Shown: positions 27,155 to 35,406 of the stretch, one piece after another
Position numbering within the stretch: the first letter of the stretch is position 1
Layout: each line of letters begins with the position of its first letter
NCBI GenBank assembly: GCA_963748295.1
Contig: CAVVIH010000006.1
Location: 1,240,001-1,304,000, forward strand
Reading direction: 5' to 3'
Source of the DNA: CAVVIH01 sp963748295
GTDB lineage: Bacteria; Acidobacteriota; Vicinamibacteria; Vicinamibacterales; 2-12-FULL-66-21
DNA length: 64,000 bases
The notes under the pieces: model-generated
The model's input: the letters and a program-made list of their open reading frames with translations, nothing else
Databases searched by the model: none
What the model was told of the DNA's origin: nothing
Position numbers and translations under genes: made by a program

Positions 27155-28238
27155 CGGCCACCTCACGCAACTCCGCCTGCTGCTCCATGATCGTCTGCTC
27201 GGGGAGCGTTTCCCATGGCGGGCGGTAGGACTGGCGGACCATCTCGATCAGCGCGAGCGTGATCGCGACGACCACGGGGCCGAGGACGAGCCCGAGGACG
27301 CCGAACACTTCCAGGCCGCCCAGCACCGCGAAGAACACGAGCAGCTCGTGCAGCTTCGCGCGCTGGCCGACCAGCCGCGGTGAGAGGACATTGTCGATCG
27401 CGCCGATGACGAGCACGCCCCAGCCGACCAGCACGATCGCCTTGACGAAGTGGCCGGTGACCGCAAGGTAAATCGCCGCCGGCGCCCAGACGAGGAACGC
27501 GCCGGCCATCGGGATCATGCACAGGAAGAACATGACGACGCCCCAGAGCAGCGCCGAGGGAAGCCCGAGGATCGAGAAGATGAAGGTGCCGAGGGTTCCC
27601 TGGATCGCGGCAATCACCAGGACGCCGTTGACGGTCGCCGCGATCACCTCGCGCGTCCGGAGCGCGATGTCGTGGGCCTGCACGCGCTCGATTGGCAGCA
27701 TCCGGTAGGCCGCCTGCTTGATCCGTTCGCCGTCGCGGAAGAAGTAGAACAGCGTGAAGACGACGAGCACGACCTGCACGATGGCGCCGACGGCGCCGCC
27801 GACCACGACCAGCGTGCTGCTCGCCAGCAACGAGCCCCAGGTCTGCATGCGCTCGATGACGAACTTCTGCGCCGCTTCGCGATCGAGATGGACGTACTGG
27901 CCGACCCAGTCCATCGCCCAGGCGAGCCGCGGCCATGACGCCAGCGAAAATTCGTTCATGCCCGCCTGCAGCCGCGTCGCGGCGCCGGTCAGCTCGCGAA
28001 CGACCGCCACGGTAATGAACGTGACCGGCAGCAGGATGAACACGATGACGAGCAGCGTCGACGCCGCCGCCGCGAGCGACGGCCGGCCCAGGCGCGCGCG
28101 GACGCGCCGGTGCATCGGATAGAAGACCACCGCCAGCACCGTCGCCCACAGCAGGACGTTGAAGAACGGCTGCAGCATCTGCCAGCACACGTACAGCGCG
28201 ATGGCAAGGACGACGAGGAGCGCGACGAAGCCGGCCAT
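27141..28238 (-). CDS. AI-2E family (PerM-like) transporter
   Basis: The product is 365 residues from the ATG at 28238. It has the usual 7-8 membrane segments of the family: two at the N-terminus (VALLVVLAIALYVCWQML; FNVLLWATVLAVVFYPMHRR), a soluble helical loop about 85-140, and the C-terminal bundle with FTLFYFFRDGERI, VNGVLVIAAIQGTLGTFIFS and IGAIDNVLSPRLVGQRAKLH. The IDN-PRLVG motif is conserved. Family members export small solutes or signals, or act as Na+/H+ antiporters; the substrate here is undetermined. The start is 6 bases after the predicted M20 stop. Confidence 0.92.
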   Translation of the reverse strand: MAGFVALLVVLAIALYVCWQMLQPFFNVLLWATVLAVVFYPMHRRVRARLGRPSLAAAASTLLVIVFILLPVTFITVAVVRELTGAATRLQAGMNEFSLASWPRLAWAMDWVGQYVHLDREAAQKFVIERMQTWGSLLASSTLVVVGGAVGAIVQVVLVVFTLFYFFRDGERIKQAAYRMLPIERVQAHDIALRTREVIAATVNGVLVIAAIQGTLGTFIFSILGLPSALLWGVVMFFLCMIPMAGAFLVWAPAAIYLAVTGHFVKAIVLVGWGVLVIGAIDNVLSPRLVGQRAKLHELLVFFAVLGGLEVFGVLGLVLGPVVVAITLALIEMVRQSYRPPWETLPEQTIMEQQAELREVADEDR

Positions 28239-28244
28239 GCGGAT

Positions 28245-29573
28245 CTACTTTTGGACGCGGTCTCCACGAGCGCATCGTACAGGATCTGAATCGCCGGCCC
28301 TATCGCGTCGACCGGCACGAACTCGGCGTCGCCGTGCATCGACGCCAGCGCGTTCGCCGGCAGGATCGCCGGCGTGAAGCCGTAGCTCTTGACCCCCAAC
28401 GACCTGAACGAGTTCGCATCGGTTCCATAGGGCACGATCATCGGCGAGACGATCGCGTCGGGATGCCGCTTCTTCACCGCGGCCTCGAGCGCCCGATAGA
28501 ACGGCGACTCCTGGGTCGTCACGATCGGGTCGGGCGACTCGTAACTCACCTCGACTTTGATCTGCGGATCGCCGAGACGCTTTGCGATCTCATCGAGCCA
28601 CTGCTGCTTCGACGTACCCGGCAGCACCCGGCAGTCGAGCGTGGCCTCCGCGATTGACGGAATGACGTTGACCTTCGGCGGCTCGCCGACGCCCGAGCGA
28701 AGGCTGGTCACCGAAATCGTCGAGTGCTGGATCGCGTTGTTGAATTTGTTGTCCGGCAACGTGCCGACCCGCGCTTTGAACGTCTCCACGACGCTGAACG
28801 ACGAGGACGGCAGCGGCTGCGACAGCATCCGCGCCAGCGCTTTGACCAGGCGGTCGTTCGGATTCCGATCGTGCGGCTGCGATCCGTGTCCGGCGGTGCC
28901 CTCCGCGGTCAGCTGCAGCCAGAGGATCTTCTTCTCGGCCACCGAGATGCCGAACACGAGCTTGCCCGGCGCGAACAGGTCGCGGGTGCCGAAGCCGCCC
29001 TCGTCGAGGATGTATTCCGGCTCGAACTCCTTGTAGTGGTTGTCGCGCATCCACAGCGCGCCGAGCTCGCCGCCGATCTCCTCGTCGGGCACCGCCATCA
29101 GAATGATGTCGCGATCGAGCGGCACGCGCGTGCGTTTCAGCGCGATGAACGCGTACAGCTGAATGACGCCCGGTCCCTTCATGTCCATGGCGCCGCGGCC
29201 CCAGATCGCCCCGTCGGCGATCTCGCCGCCGAACGGATCGCGCTTCCACCGGCGTCTTGTCGGCAGGCACGACGTCCATGTGATGGAGCAGAACGATCGG
29301 CTTCGCCGCGCCCGTACCCCGAAGGCGCGCGAGCAGGATCGAGCGGCCCTGCCCTGATTCGAACCGCTTCACATCGATGCCTTCGCGCTGAAGGATGCCC
29401 TGGAGCAGGTCGGCGGCTGCGGTCACGTTCCCCGGCGGCACGGACGTGTCGATCCGGATGTAGCTTTGCAGGGTCTTGACGGCTTCGCCCTCGATCGCCT
29501 TCCAGTCGGGCGTCTGCGCAGAGGCAAGCGCCGGCAACAGAAACCCCGCCAGAACAGCAGTCACCAAACGCAT
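28245..29573 (-). pseudogene. M20 family metallopeptidase with internal and terminal frameshifts
   Basis: From the ATG at 29573 (AAGGAGCGCAC ribosome site) comes a signal peptide (LVTAVLAGFLLPALASAQ), a lead-in domain and the first metal motif PIVLLHHMDVVPADK. Near 29246-29252 one extra base interrupts the frame; the next frame gives WKRDPFGGEIADGAIWGRG, then AMDMKGPG (Asp), AVPDEEIGGELG (Glu pair), ILDEGG and the final His in ALASMHGDAEFV. At the 3' end the frame runs through into the exporter gene. Restoring one A in the run near 28248-28251 gives ETASKK and a stop at 28245. The corrected product would be 442 residues, a secreted carboxypeptidase- or aminoacylase-like enzyme. Confidence 0.82.
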
Positions 29574-29635
29574 GTGCGCTCCTTGCAGTCGACAAGCTGC
29601 AGGCGAGATGTTACAAGAGGCGCTGGAGAACCGCC

Positions 29636-30993
29636 ATGCGACGTGCTGCGTGTCTTTCGTTCGTTGCTGCTCTCCTCGTACCATTCGCCGAGCCTCCGGT
29701 GAGCAGCGCTCAGCGCCCAGGCCCCGTCGCCGAGGCACGGCCGCAGACCCGACCAAGCCCTACCTCGATGCGGCGATCGAGGCCGGAAAATGGATCCGCG
29801 GGTCGGCCGTGAAGACTCCGGCAGGCCTCGCCTGGCCGGCCGATCCGGCAGATCCTGACAGCGCCAACACCGCCCTATACAGCGGCTCCCCAGGTGTCGT
29901 TCTGTTCCTGCTCGAACTGCACCACGCGACCGGGAACGGCGAATATCTGAAGGAAGCCAGGCTTGGCGCCGACGAGTTGATAGCGGGGCTTCCAAAAGAG
30001 ACGGAGGCTGGTCTCTACACCGGCGCAAGTGGAATCGGGTTCGCGCTGGGCGAGATCTACCGGGCGACGAACGACACGAAATATCGGGATGCGGTGCGCG
30101 CGATTGTCCGCATGCTGAACGATCGCGCGAAGCCGGCCGGCGCGGGCGTGCAGTGGAACGACGTCACCGACATCATCGGCGGATCCGCCGGCATCGGGCT
30201 GTTCCTTCTCTATGCGCACGAGACCGTCGGCGACGATGCGGCGCGAGCGCTGGCGGTCAGGGCCGCCGATCGCTTGATCGAGCTTGGACAGCCGGAACAC
30301 GGCGGGCTCTTCTGGGCGATGGATCCGAAGTTTCCCCGGAAGATGCCGAACTTCTCGCACGGCACCGCCGGCATCGCGTATTTCCTGACGGCGGTGTACG
30401 ACGCGACTCGCGAGAAGAAGTACCTCGACGCGGCGCTCGCCGGCGCGCGCTATCTGCAGGCCATCGCAAAGACCGAAGGGGACATCTGCCTGATCCCGCA
30501 CAACCAGCCAGACGGTCTCGACCTCTACTACCTTGGCTGGTGCCACGGCCCGACCGGCACCGCGCGGCTCTGGTATCGCCTCGCGAAATCGACCGGCGAT
30601 GCGAGCTGGATGGAATGGGTCGGGAAATCCGCGCGCGCGATCGCACGAAGCGGCATCCCCGAAACGCGGACGCCGGGATTCTGGAACAACGTCAGCCAGT
30701 GCTGCGGATCGGCCGGCGTGGCGCAGTTCTTTCTCGATCTCTCCGGCGTCACGAAGGATGCGCAATATCTCGATTTCTCGAAGCGCATGACCGCGGATCT
30801 GCTCGCGCGCGCCACGCGCGACGAGAAGGGGCTGCGCTGGGTGCAGGCGGAGCACCGGGTCCGCCCCGAACTGCTCGTCGCGCAGACGGGTTACATGCAG
30901 GGCGCGGCGGGCATCGGCATGTGGCTGCTGCGCCTGGACGCGGCGGAGCGCGGCAAGACGCCGTTTGTGAGGTTCCCGGACACGCCGTTCTGA
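29636..30993 (+). pseudogene. Exported LanC-like protein with CCG-type zinc site; one-base frameshift after the signal peptide
   Basis: An ATG at 29636, after GGAGAACCGCC, starts MRRAACLSFVAALLVPFAEP, a signal peptide. Near 29725-29745 a base is missing and the mature protein continues in the next frame (DPTKPYLDAAIEAGKWIRGS). The corrected length is 452 residues. Seven Gly-rich turns mark the alpha/alpha toroid of LanC: GSPGVVLF, GASGIGFA, GSAGIGLF, HGTAGIAY, HGPTGTAR, CGSAGVAQ and QGAAGIGM. Zinc ligands would be Cys in GWCHG and Cys-Cys in QCCGSAG, where the usual His is Cys as in ProcM-type cyclases. No LanB/LanM dehydratase or precursor is nearby, so the substrate is open. It is divergent from the M20 gene by 62 bases. 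Confidence 0.8.
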
Positions 30994-31210
30994 TCCGCGG
31001 ATTCCCACGGATCGACGAGACGCGGATTCTACGGTTCGACGGGACGCGGATTAACGCGGATTCAAGGCTACGGAACGCGGATCTACGCGGATTTCACGGC
31101 ATGGACGAAACGCGGATCTACGCGGATTCCACGGCATGGACGAAAACGCGGACCTCCGGGGGTCAACAGGATGGACGAAACGCGGATCTACGCGGATTCC
31201 GTAGGGCGAC
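30994..31210. repeat. Array of ACGCGGAT(C/T)TACGCGGATT repeats
   Basis: Seven or so degenerate units of about 25-45 bases centred on ACGCGGATCTACGCGGATT follow the LanC-like stop; three units share TGGACGAAACGCGGATCTAC. The remaining sequence up to 31375 shows no gene. A related array in the opposite orientation lies at 32452-32676. Confidence 0.8.
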
Positions 31211-31375
31211 GGGGCGCGAGAATAAGCGGCTCCACAGCGATTGACGCGTATCGATAGGGACTAGCAGCCCGTGGTGAAAGTGTGAATGTAACTGGTTTAG
31301 CGCGTGCCACAAGATCTGCCAGTTGTCAGCTCCAACCCAATGTTCTGCGGCGGCGCGGCAGTTCCGAGCGATGGG

Positions 31376-32047
31376 TTACGCCGGGCCACCCGACGGTTTC
31401 TGGGTGGACCCGTCTGGCCACGCGCAGATACAGACGCGGTTACCCGCGCGGTCGGCGAGCGTCCAGGACGATGGTGCATGGGACTCGTCAACGATGCGGC
31501 CGCCCGCAGCGAGTGCCGCCTCGAGGCGCGCCGTGACGTGCTCGCGCGCGACCGAGACATCGAGATGCATCGCGTGCCGCAACGGCTTGGCCTCGTCGAG
31601 CTCCTGCATCCAGACCGTCGATCCGTGTCCAAGGGGGTCCACCGCATTATCGTCAGCCATCGGCACGTACCCGAGCACGGCGCGCCAGAAGTCGAGGTCA
31701 ATCGCATCGCGCTTCGCCGCGATCGCGAGCTGCACCTCCTGGACGGCCGCGCGATCCGCGGCCGCACCGTGCGACCGCGCGACGGCCGACACGGTCCGCG
31801 CGAGCTCGACGTGTCGCGGCTCGAGTTGCCAGAGGTCGCGACTCAGCCGAACAGTGAGGCTGGCATCGGCCACCGTGAGCAGCACCCCCGAGCCCTCGAG
31901 ACCTGGAGCCTTCGCAACTGCCTCGGCCAGGCGCGCCGCTTCGCCCAGCGATCGGACCCGGAAGACGGCCGTCGCGCCGCCGTGCAGTACGACCCAGTCA
32001 TCGACACCTGTGGCGGCGCGGAAATCCTGCCAGCCTTGCTCGCTCAT
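31376..32047 (-). CDS. VOC/glyoxalase-like protein with N-terminal pterin-dehydratase-like domain
   Basis: The product is 223 residues from the ATG at 32047. Residues 1-90 (GWQDFRAATGVDDWVVLHGG ... LEPRHVELARTVSAVAR) resemble the small alpha/beta fold of pterin-4a-carbinolamine dehydratases, but the catalytic HxHHP-type signature is not seen. Residues about 105-220 form a glyoxalase-like VOC half: QLAIAAKRDAIDLDFWRAVL, GYVPMADDNAVDPLG, MHLDVSVAREHVTARLEAAL and LADRAGNRVCICAWPDG. Such fusions are annotated as VOC proteins of unknown activity. The gene lies between two inverted repeat arrays together with a transposase relic, which suggests an acquired segment. Confidence 0.8.
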   Translation of the reverse strand: MSEQGWQDFRAATGVDDWVVLHGGATAVFRVRSLGEAARLAEAVAKAPGLEGSGVLLTVADASLTVRLSRDLWQLEPRHVELARTVSAVARSHGAAADRAAVQEVQLAIAAKRDAIDLDFWRAVLGYVPMADDNAVDPLGHGSTVWMQELDEAKPLRHAMHLDVSVAREHVTARLEAALAAGGRIVDESHAPSSWTLADRAGNRVCICAWPDGSTQKPSGGPA

Positions 32048-32129
32048 GCTCGCACCCTGACTGCGCGGTATCCAATCGCGTCTGAATTAGGGATCGACAC
32101 GATCGATCCCGCGTCCTACACTGTCGCCG

Positions 32130-32346
32130 ATGGCGATGGGCAAACGAAAGCGGCGCGCGAAGCAAGCGTCGAATGTGGGTCGCCACCCAGGACCTGCCAC
32201 GCACGGCCGCGCATCCGTTCTACACGCGGCTGAATCAGATCCTTGACACACACGACTTCGACGGACATGTCGAAGGACTCAGCGAGCGCTTCTACGCGCA
32301 CGAGGGCCGGCCCGATCTCGCGCACGCGTCGCCTGATCGATGCTGA
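32130..32346 (+). pseudogene. Truncated, frameshifted transposase N-terminus (IS1182/IS5-like)
   Basis: ATG 32130 starts MAMGKRKRRAKQAS. Then, one base out of frame, the sequence reads MWVATQDLPRTAAHPFYTRL, NQILDTHDFDGHVEGLSERF and YAHEGRPDLA before a stop at 32344-32346. I recognise this as the N-terminus of a transposase family whose full proteins continue for several hundred residues. Everything beyond the GRP motif is missing, and there are no visible terminal inverted repeats. A short further reading (VHVMLQRLADAGLVKGKT, 32360-32420) could be unrelated winged-helix debris. Confidence 0.7.
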
Positions 32347-32451
32347 AACGCATCAGGCCGTGTTCACGTGATGCTCCAGCGGCTGGCCGACGCCGGCTTG
32401 GTCAAAGGCAAGACGGCTAGTCGTCCGCGTTCGGTAGTTTAGTCGTCGAGA

Positions 32452-32676
32452 AAATCCACGAGAATCCGCGTCCCGTTGGTTGAAGAAGATCCGCGAGAAT
32501 CCGCGTTTCGTTAGTTCAAGAAGATCCGCGAGGATCCGCGTTCCGTTAGTTGAAAAGATCCGCGAGAATCCGCGTTCCGTTAGTTGAAAGATCCGCGAGG
32601 ATCCGCGTTCCGTTATGTCGTGAGAGAGAATCCGCGAGGATCCGCGTCCCGTTGAAGATCCGCGCGAATCCGCGTC
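32452..32676. repeat. Array of GATCCGCGAGAATCCGCGTTCCGTT repeats
   Basis: About seven head-to-tail units of roughly 32 bases built on GATCCGCG(A)GATCCGCGTT and CCGTTAGTTGAA. They match the reverse complement of the 30994-31210 units. The array ends 20 bases before the MFS gene's stop. No spacers of constant length are present, so it is not a CRISPR. Confidence 0.82.
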
Positions 32677-32695
32677 TTCGTGAGTGAGTGGCCCG

Positions 32696-34072
32696 TTACT
32701 CCGACACGGCGTCGCGTTTGGGTTCGGGCAGCCAGAAACTGGCGATGAATCCTATGAGGTACACCGCCGTCCCGACGGCGGCCGCCATCATCGCGACTTT
32801 CATCGGCGCGTGCGCTCGATCCGACGTCACCGCAAGCGTCGCCGTCACCCACGCGAACGACGTGCCGATCATGCGGCCGCCGATGTTGGCGGCGAAGCTC
32901 TCGCCGGTGCCGCGCAGGTGCACCGGATAGACCAGCGGGAGATAGTTGCCCCAAAAACTGAACTGCGCAACGGTGACCAGCCCGGCGAAGAACATGCCGA
33001 CGTACAGCCATTGCAGATCCCTGGTGGCCAGCACGCCGAACACGATCGGCATGACGATCAGCCCCGGCACCTGGAACAGGCGGATCAATCGTCTCCGGCT
33101 GAGAATGATGGGGGCAAGCATCGCCAGGAGGAAGCGGCCGACGAGGCCGCCGACTTCCTGCACCTTCGTGACGCTGGCCGCGGTCTGCTGCTCGTAGCCG
33201 CGCGCCTGCGGCGGCGGCATGCCCTGAACCGCCTCACGCACTTCCGGCAGTCCGGGCACGATCTGCGGCACCTGCTGGATCGCGCCGAACGCCGCCCCGT
33301 ACGACATCGCAAACATCAGCGTCGTGACGATCGTGGTTTGCCGGAACTCGGGCGAGAACAGCGCGGCGATGCTCGGCCGCTTGAGCGTGCCCGCGCGTTT
33401 CTTTTCAGCCCAGATCGGCGACTCCGGCAGGAACGGACGAATGAAGATGAGCGGGATCGCGGGGATGACGCCGGACATCAGCGTATACCGCCACGGCGCG
33501 TGCGCATTCTGGACGGTGAACCCGAACAAGTCGATCGCGGGAAGGCCCGCGGCATGGCTCACCGCGAAGCCGTTCACAAATGCCACCAGCAGGCCGCCGA
33601 CAGACGAGAAGGCCTGCGTGTATCCCAGCACCTTCTCGCGGCGCTTCGGATCCGGAAACAGCTCGGCGAGCCAGGCGACCGCGGCGACGAACTCGACACA
33701 CACGCCGACGAACACGAAGCAGCGCAGCACCAGCAGCATCTCGAGCGACGTGGCGAAGCCGGAGGCGAATGCCGCCAGCGCATAGATCAGGATGCTGTAA
33801 GTGAGGACGCGCCGCCGGCCCAGGCGATCGGTGAGATAGCCGCCGATCAGGCCGAAGATGCCGCCCGCGAACGCGGGAATGTAGAACAGCCGGCCGACCC
33901 ACATCTGGTACTCGGGCGATCCGGGCGCCGCACCGAGAAGCTCGAGCACTGCCGGACGCACGATCAACGGCAGCACGAGGATTTCGTAGATGTCGAACGC
34001 AAACCCAATCGCCGCAATGATGCAGATCAGCCACTGGGTCGGCGTCAGTCGGGTCGGAGCGCTCGTTTGCAT
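32696..34072 (-). CDS. Major facilitator superfamily transporter
   Basis: This is 458 residues from the ATG at 34072 with twelve membrane segments. The MFS signature between helices 2 and 3 is present: GLIGGYLTDRLGRRRVL. Related motifs are the loop FPDPKRREKVLGYTQAFSS and LFSPEFRQTTIVTTLMFAMS. The long central loop (about 255-330) carries a charged segment, PPPQARGYEQQTAASVTK. The overall pattern fits the sugar/metabolite:H+ symporter branch. The substrate cannot be predicted. It is divergent from the alcohol dehydrogenase gene with a 40-base gap, so both promoters must overlap there or extend into coding sequence. Confidence 0.9.
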   Translation of the reverse strand: MQTSAPTRLTPTQWLICIIAAIGFAFDIYEILVLPLIVRPAVLELLGAAPGSPEYQMWVGRLFYIPAFAGGIFGLIGGYLTDRLGRRRVLTYSILIYALAAFASGFATSLEMLLVLRCFVFVGVCVEFVAAVAWLAELFPDPKRREKVLGYTQAFSSVGGLLVAFVNGFAVSHAAGLPAIDLFGFTVQNAHAPWRYTLMSGVIPAIPLIFIRPFLPESPIWAEKKRAGTLKRPSIAALFSPEFRQTTIVTTLMFAMSYGAAFGAIQQVPQIVPGLPEVREAVQGMPPPQARGYEQQTAASVTKVQEVGGLVGRFLLAMLAPIILSRRRLIRLFQVPGLIVMPIVFGVLATRDLQWLYVGMFFAGLVTVAQFSFWGNYLPLVYPVHLRGTGESFAANIGGRMIGTSFAWVTATLAVTSDRAHAPMKVAMMAAAVGTAVYLIGFIASFWLPEPKRDAVSE

Positions 34073-34112
34073 GCGGAGGTTACGTGTGCGGCGGTGATAA
34101 AGTTTACTTCAG

Positions 34113-35345
34113 ATGGTGCCATTCGACTTCCAGCCACGCACGCGCGTGGTTTTCGGCCAGGGTACATTCGAGCGTCTGGGCCATCTCGCACGCGATCTCG
34201 GCATGAGGCGCGTGCTGCTCGTCGCCGATCCCGGCCTCGTCGCCGCCGGATACGTCACCCAGGCGGTCCGCCTTCTCGAGGCCGCTTCCATCGACGCCGA
34301 CACCTTCACCGAGTTCGGCCCGAACCCTGACAGCAACATGGCGGAAACGGGGCGCCAGCACGCCGCCACCTTCGAGCCGGACTCGATCGTCGGCCTCGGC
34401 GGCGGCAGCTCGCTCGATTGCGCCAAGGCGATCAACTTCCTGCTGAGCAACGGCGGCACGATGGCCGATTACCGCGGCTACGGCAAGGCGACCGAGCCGC
34501 TGCTGCCGATGATCGGTGTGCCGACGACGGCAGGAACAGGAAGCGAGGCGCAAAGCTACGCGGTCATCTCGGACGCGGAGACGCACGTGAAGATGGCCTG
34601 CGGCGATCCGTCCGCTGCCGTGAAGATCGCGATCCTCGACCCCAACCTCACGCTCACCGCGCCGCGCCACGTCACCGCGATGGCCGGCTACGACGCCATC
34701 TCGCACGCCGTGGAGACGACGGTGACGACGCGACGGACGGCGATGTCGGATACGTTCTCGCATCAGGCCTGGTATCTGCTGCGCGATGGGTTCGAGCGCG
34801 TGCTGCTGCACCCGGCCGACGTCGAGGCGCGCTCGGCGATGCTGATCGGCGCGCACCTCGCCGGCGCGGCGATCGAGCAGTCGATGCTCGGCGCGGCGCA
34901 TGCGTGCGCGAATCCGCTGACGGCGCGCTACAACCTCGCGCACGGCCTCGCGCTCGCCCTCCTGCTGCCGCATGTCGTCCGCTGGAACGGCGACATCGCC
35001 AACGCGCGCTATGCGACGCTGCTCGGCTCCCCCCGCCGCCGCGTTCGCGACGAGGACGCCGCCGAAGCGCTCGCGCGGCGGCTCGAGGATCTCGCCGGCG
35101 CTGCCGGCCTGTCCGTGACCTTGCGCGACAGCGGCGTCGCCGAGGAGGCGCTGCCGGATCTCGCCGCCGACGCGGCGAAACAGTGGACCGGCACGTTCAA
35201 CCCGCGGCCGTTCGATGCGGCTGGCGCGCTCGAGATCTACAAGGCGGCGTACGCTCAGGGTCAACTCCCAACTCCTCGAACACTCCGGACGCCCGAACGG
35301 ACGCCCGAATCCCAACGTCCAATCGCGGAGCACTTGAGATCTTGA
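34113..35345 (+). CDS. Iron-containing alcohol dehydrogenase
   Basis: The product is 410 residues from the ATG at 34113. It is a group III (Fe-ADH) protein: TRVVFGQGTFERLGHLARDL at the N-terminus, the NAD-binding turn VGLGGGSSLDCAKAINFLL near 93-111, and PTTAGTGSEAQSYAVISD. Metal ligands are in place: ILDPNLTL with its Asp, GYDAISHAVET (His), GAAHACANPL (His) and YNLAHGLALALLLPH (His). It should oxidise or reduce a small alcohol/aldehyde. The last 28 or so residues (QLPTPRTLRTPERTPESQ...) are encoded by the ACTCCCAACTCC repeat and are unlikely to belong to the ancestral protein. The frame overlaps the convergent symporter gene by 85 bases. Confidence 0.92.
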   Translation: MVPFDFQPRTRVVFGQGTFERLGHLARDLGMRRVLLVADPGLVAAGYVTQAVRLLEAASIDADTFTEFGPNPDSNMAETGRQHAATFEPDSIVGLGGGSSLDCAKAINFLLSNGGTMADYRGYGKATEPLLPMIGVPTTAGTGSEAQSYAVISDAETHVKMACGDPSAAVKIAILDPNLTLTAPRHVTAMAGYDAISHAVETTVTTRRTAMSDTFSHQAWYLLRDGFERVLLHPADVEARSAMLIGAHLAGAAIEQSMLGAAHACANPLTARYNLAHGLALALLLPHVVRWNGDIANARYATLLGSPRRRVRDEDAAEALARRLEDLAGAAGLSVTLRDSGVAEEALPDLAADAAKQWTGTFNPRPFDAAGALEIYKAAYAQGQLPTPRTLRTPERTPESQRPIAEHLRS

Positions 35346-35406
35346 GGCGTTGGGAGTCGGCGAGTCCGTTTCGGGATTTGTTGCGGAGTTGGAAGTTGGG
35401 AGTTGA
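35260..35406. repeat. Inverted ACTCCCAACTCC repeat invading two convergent 3' ends
   Basis: GTCAACTCCCAACTCC near 35260 and GGAAGTTGGGAGTTGAC near 35390-35406 are complementary with one gap. Inner arms TCCCAACG and CGTTGGGA also pair. The repeat encodes the tail of the alcohol dehydrogenase on one strand and of the symporter on the other. The same family forms the 57014-57085 palindrome. Confidence 0.78.

Noticed and set aside
32452..32676. Possible CRISPR array
   Set aside because: Degenerate tandem units without unique constant-length spacers, and no cas gene in the window.
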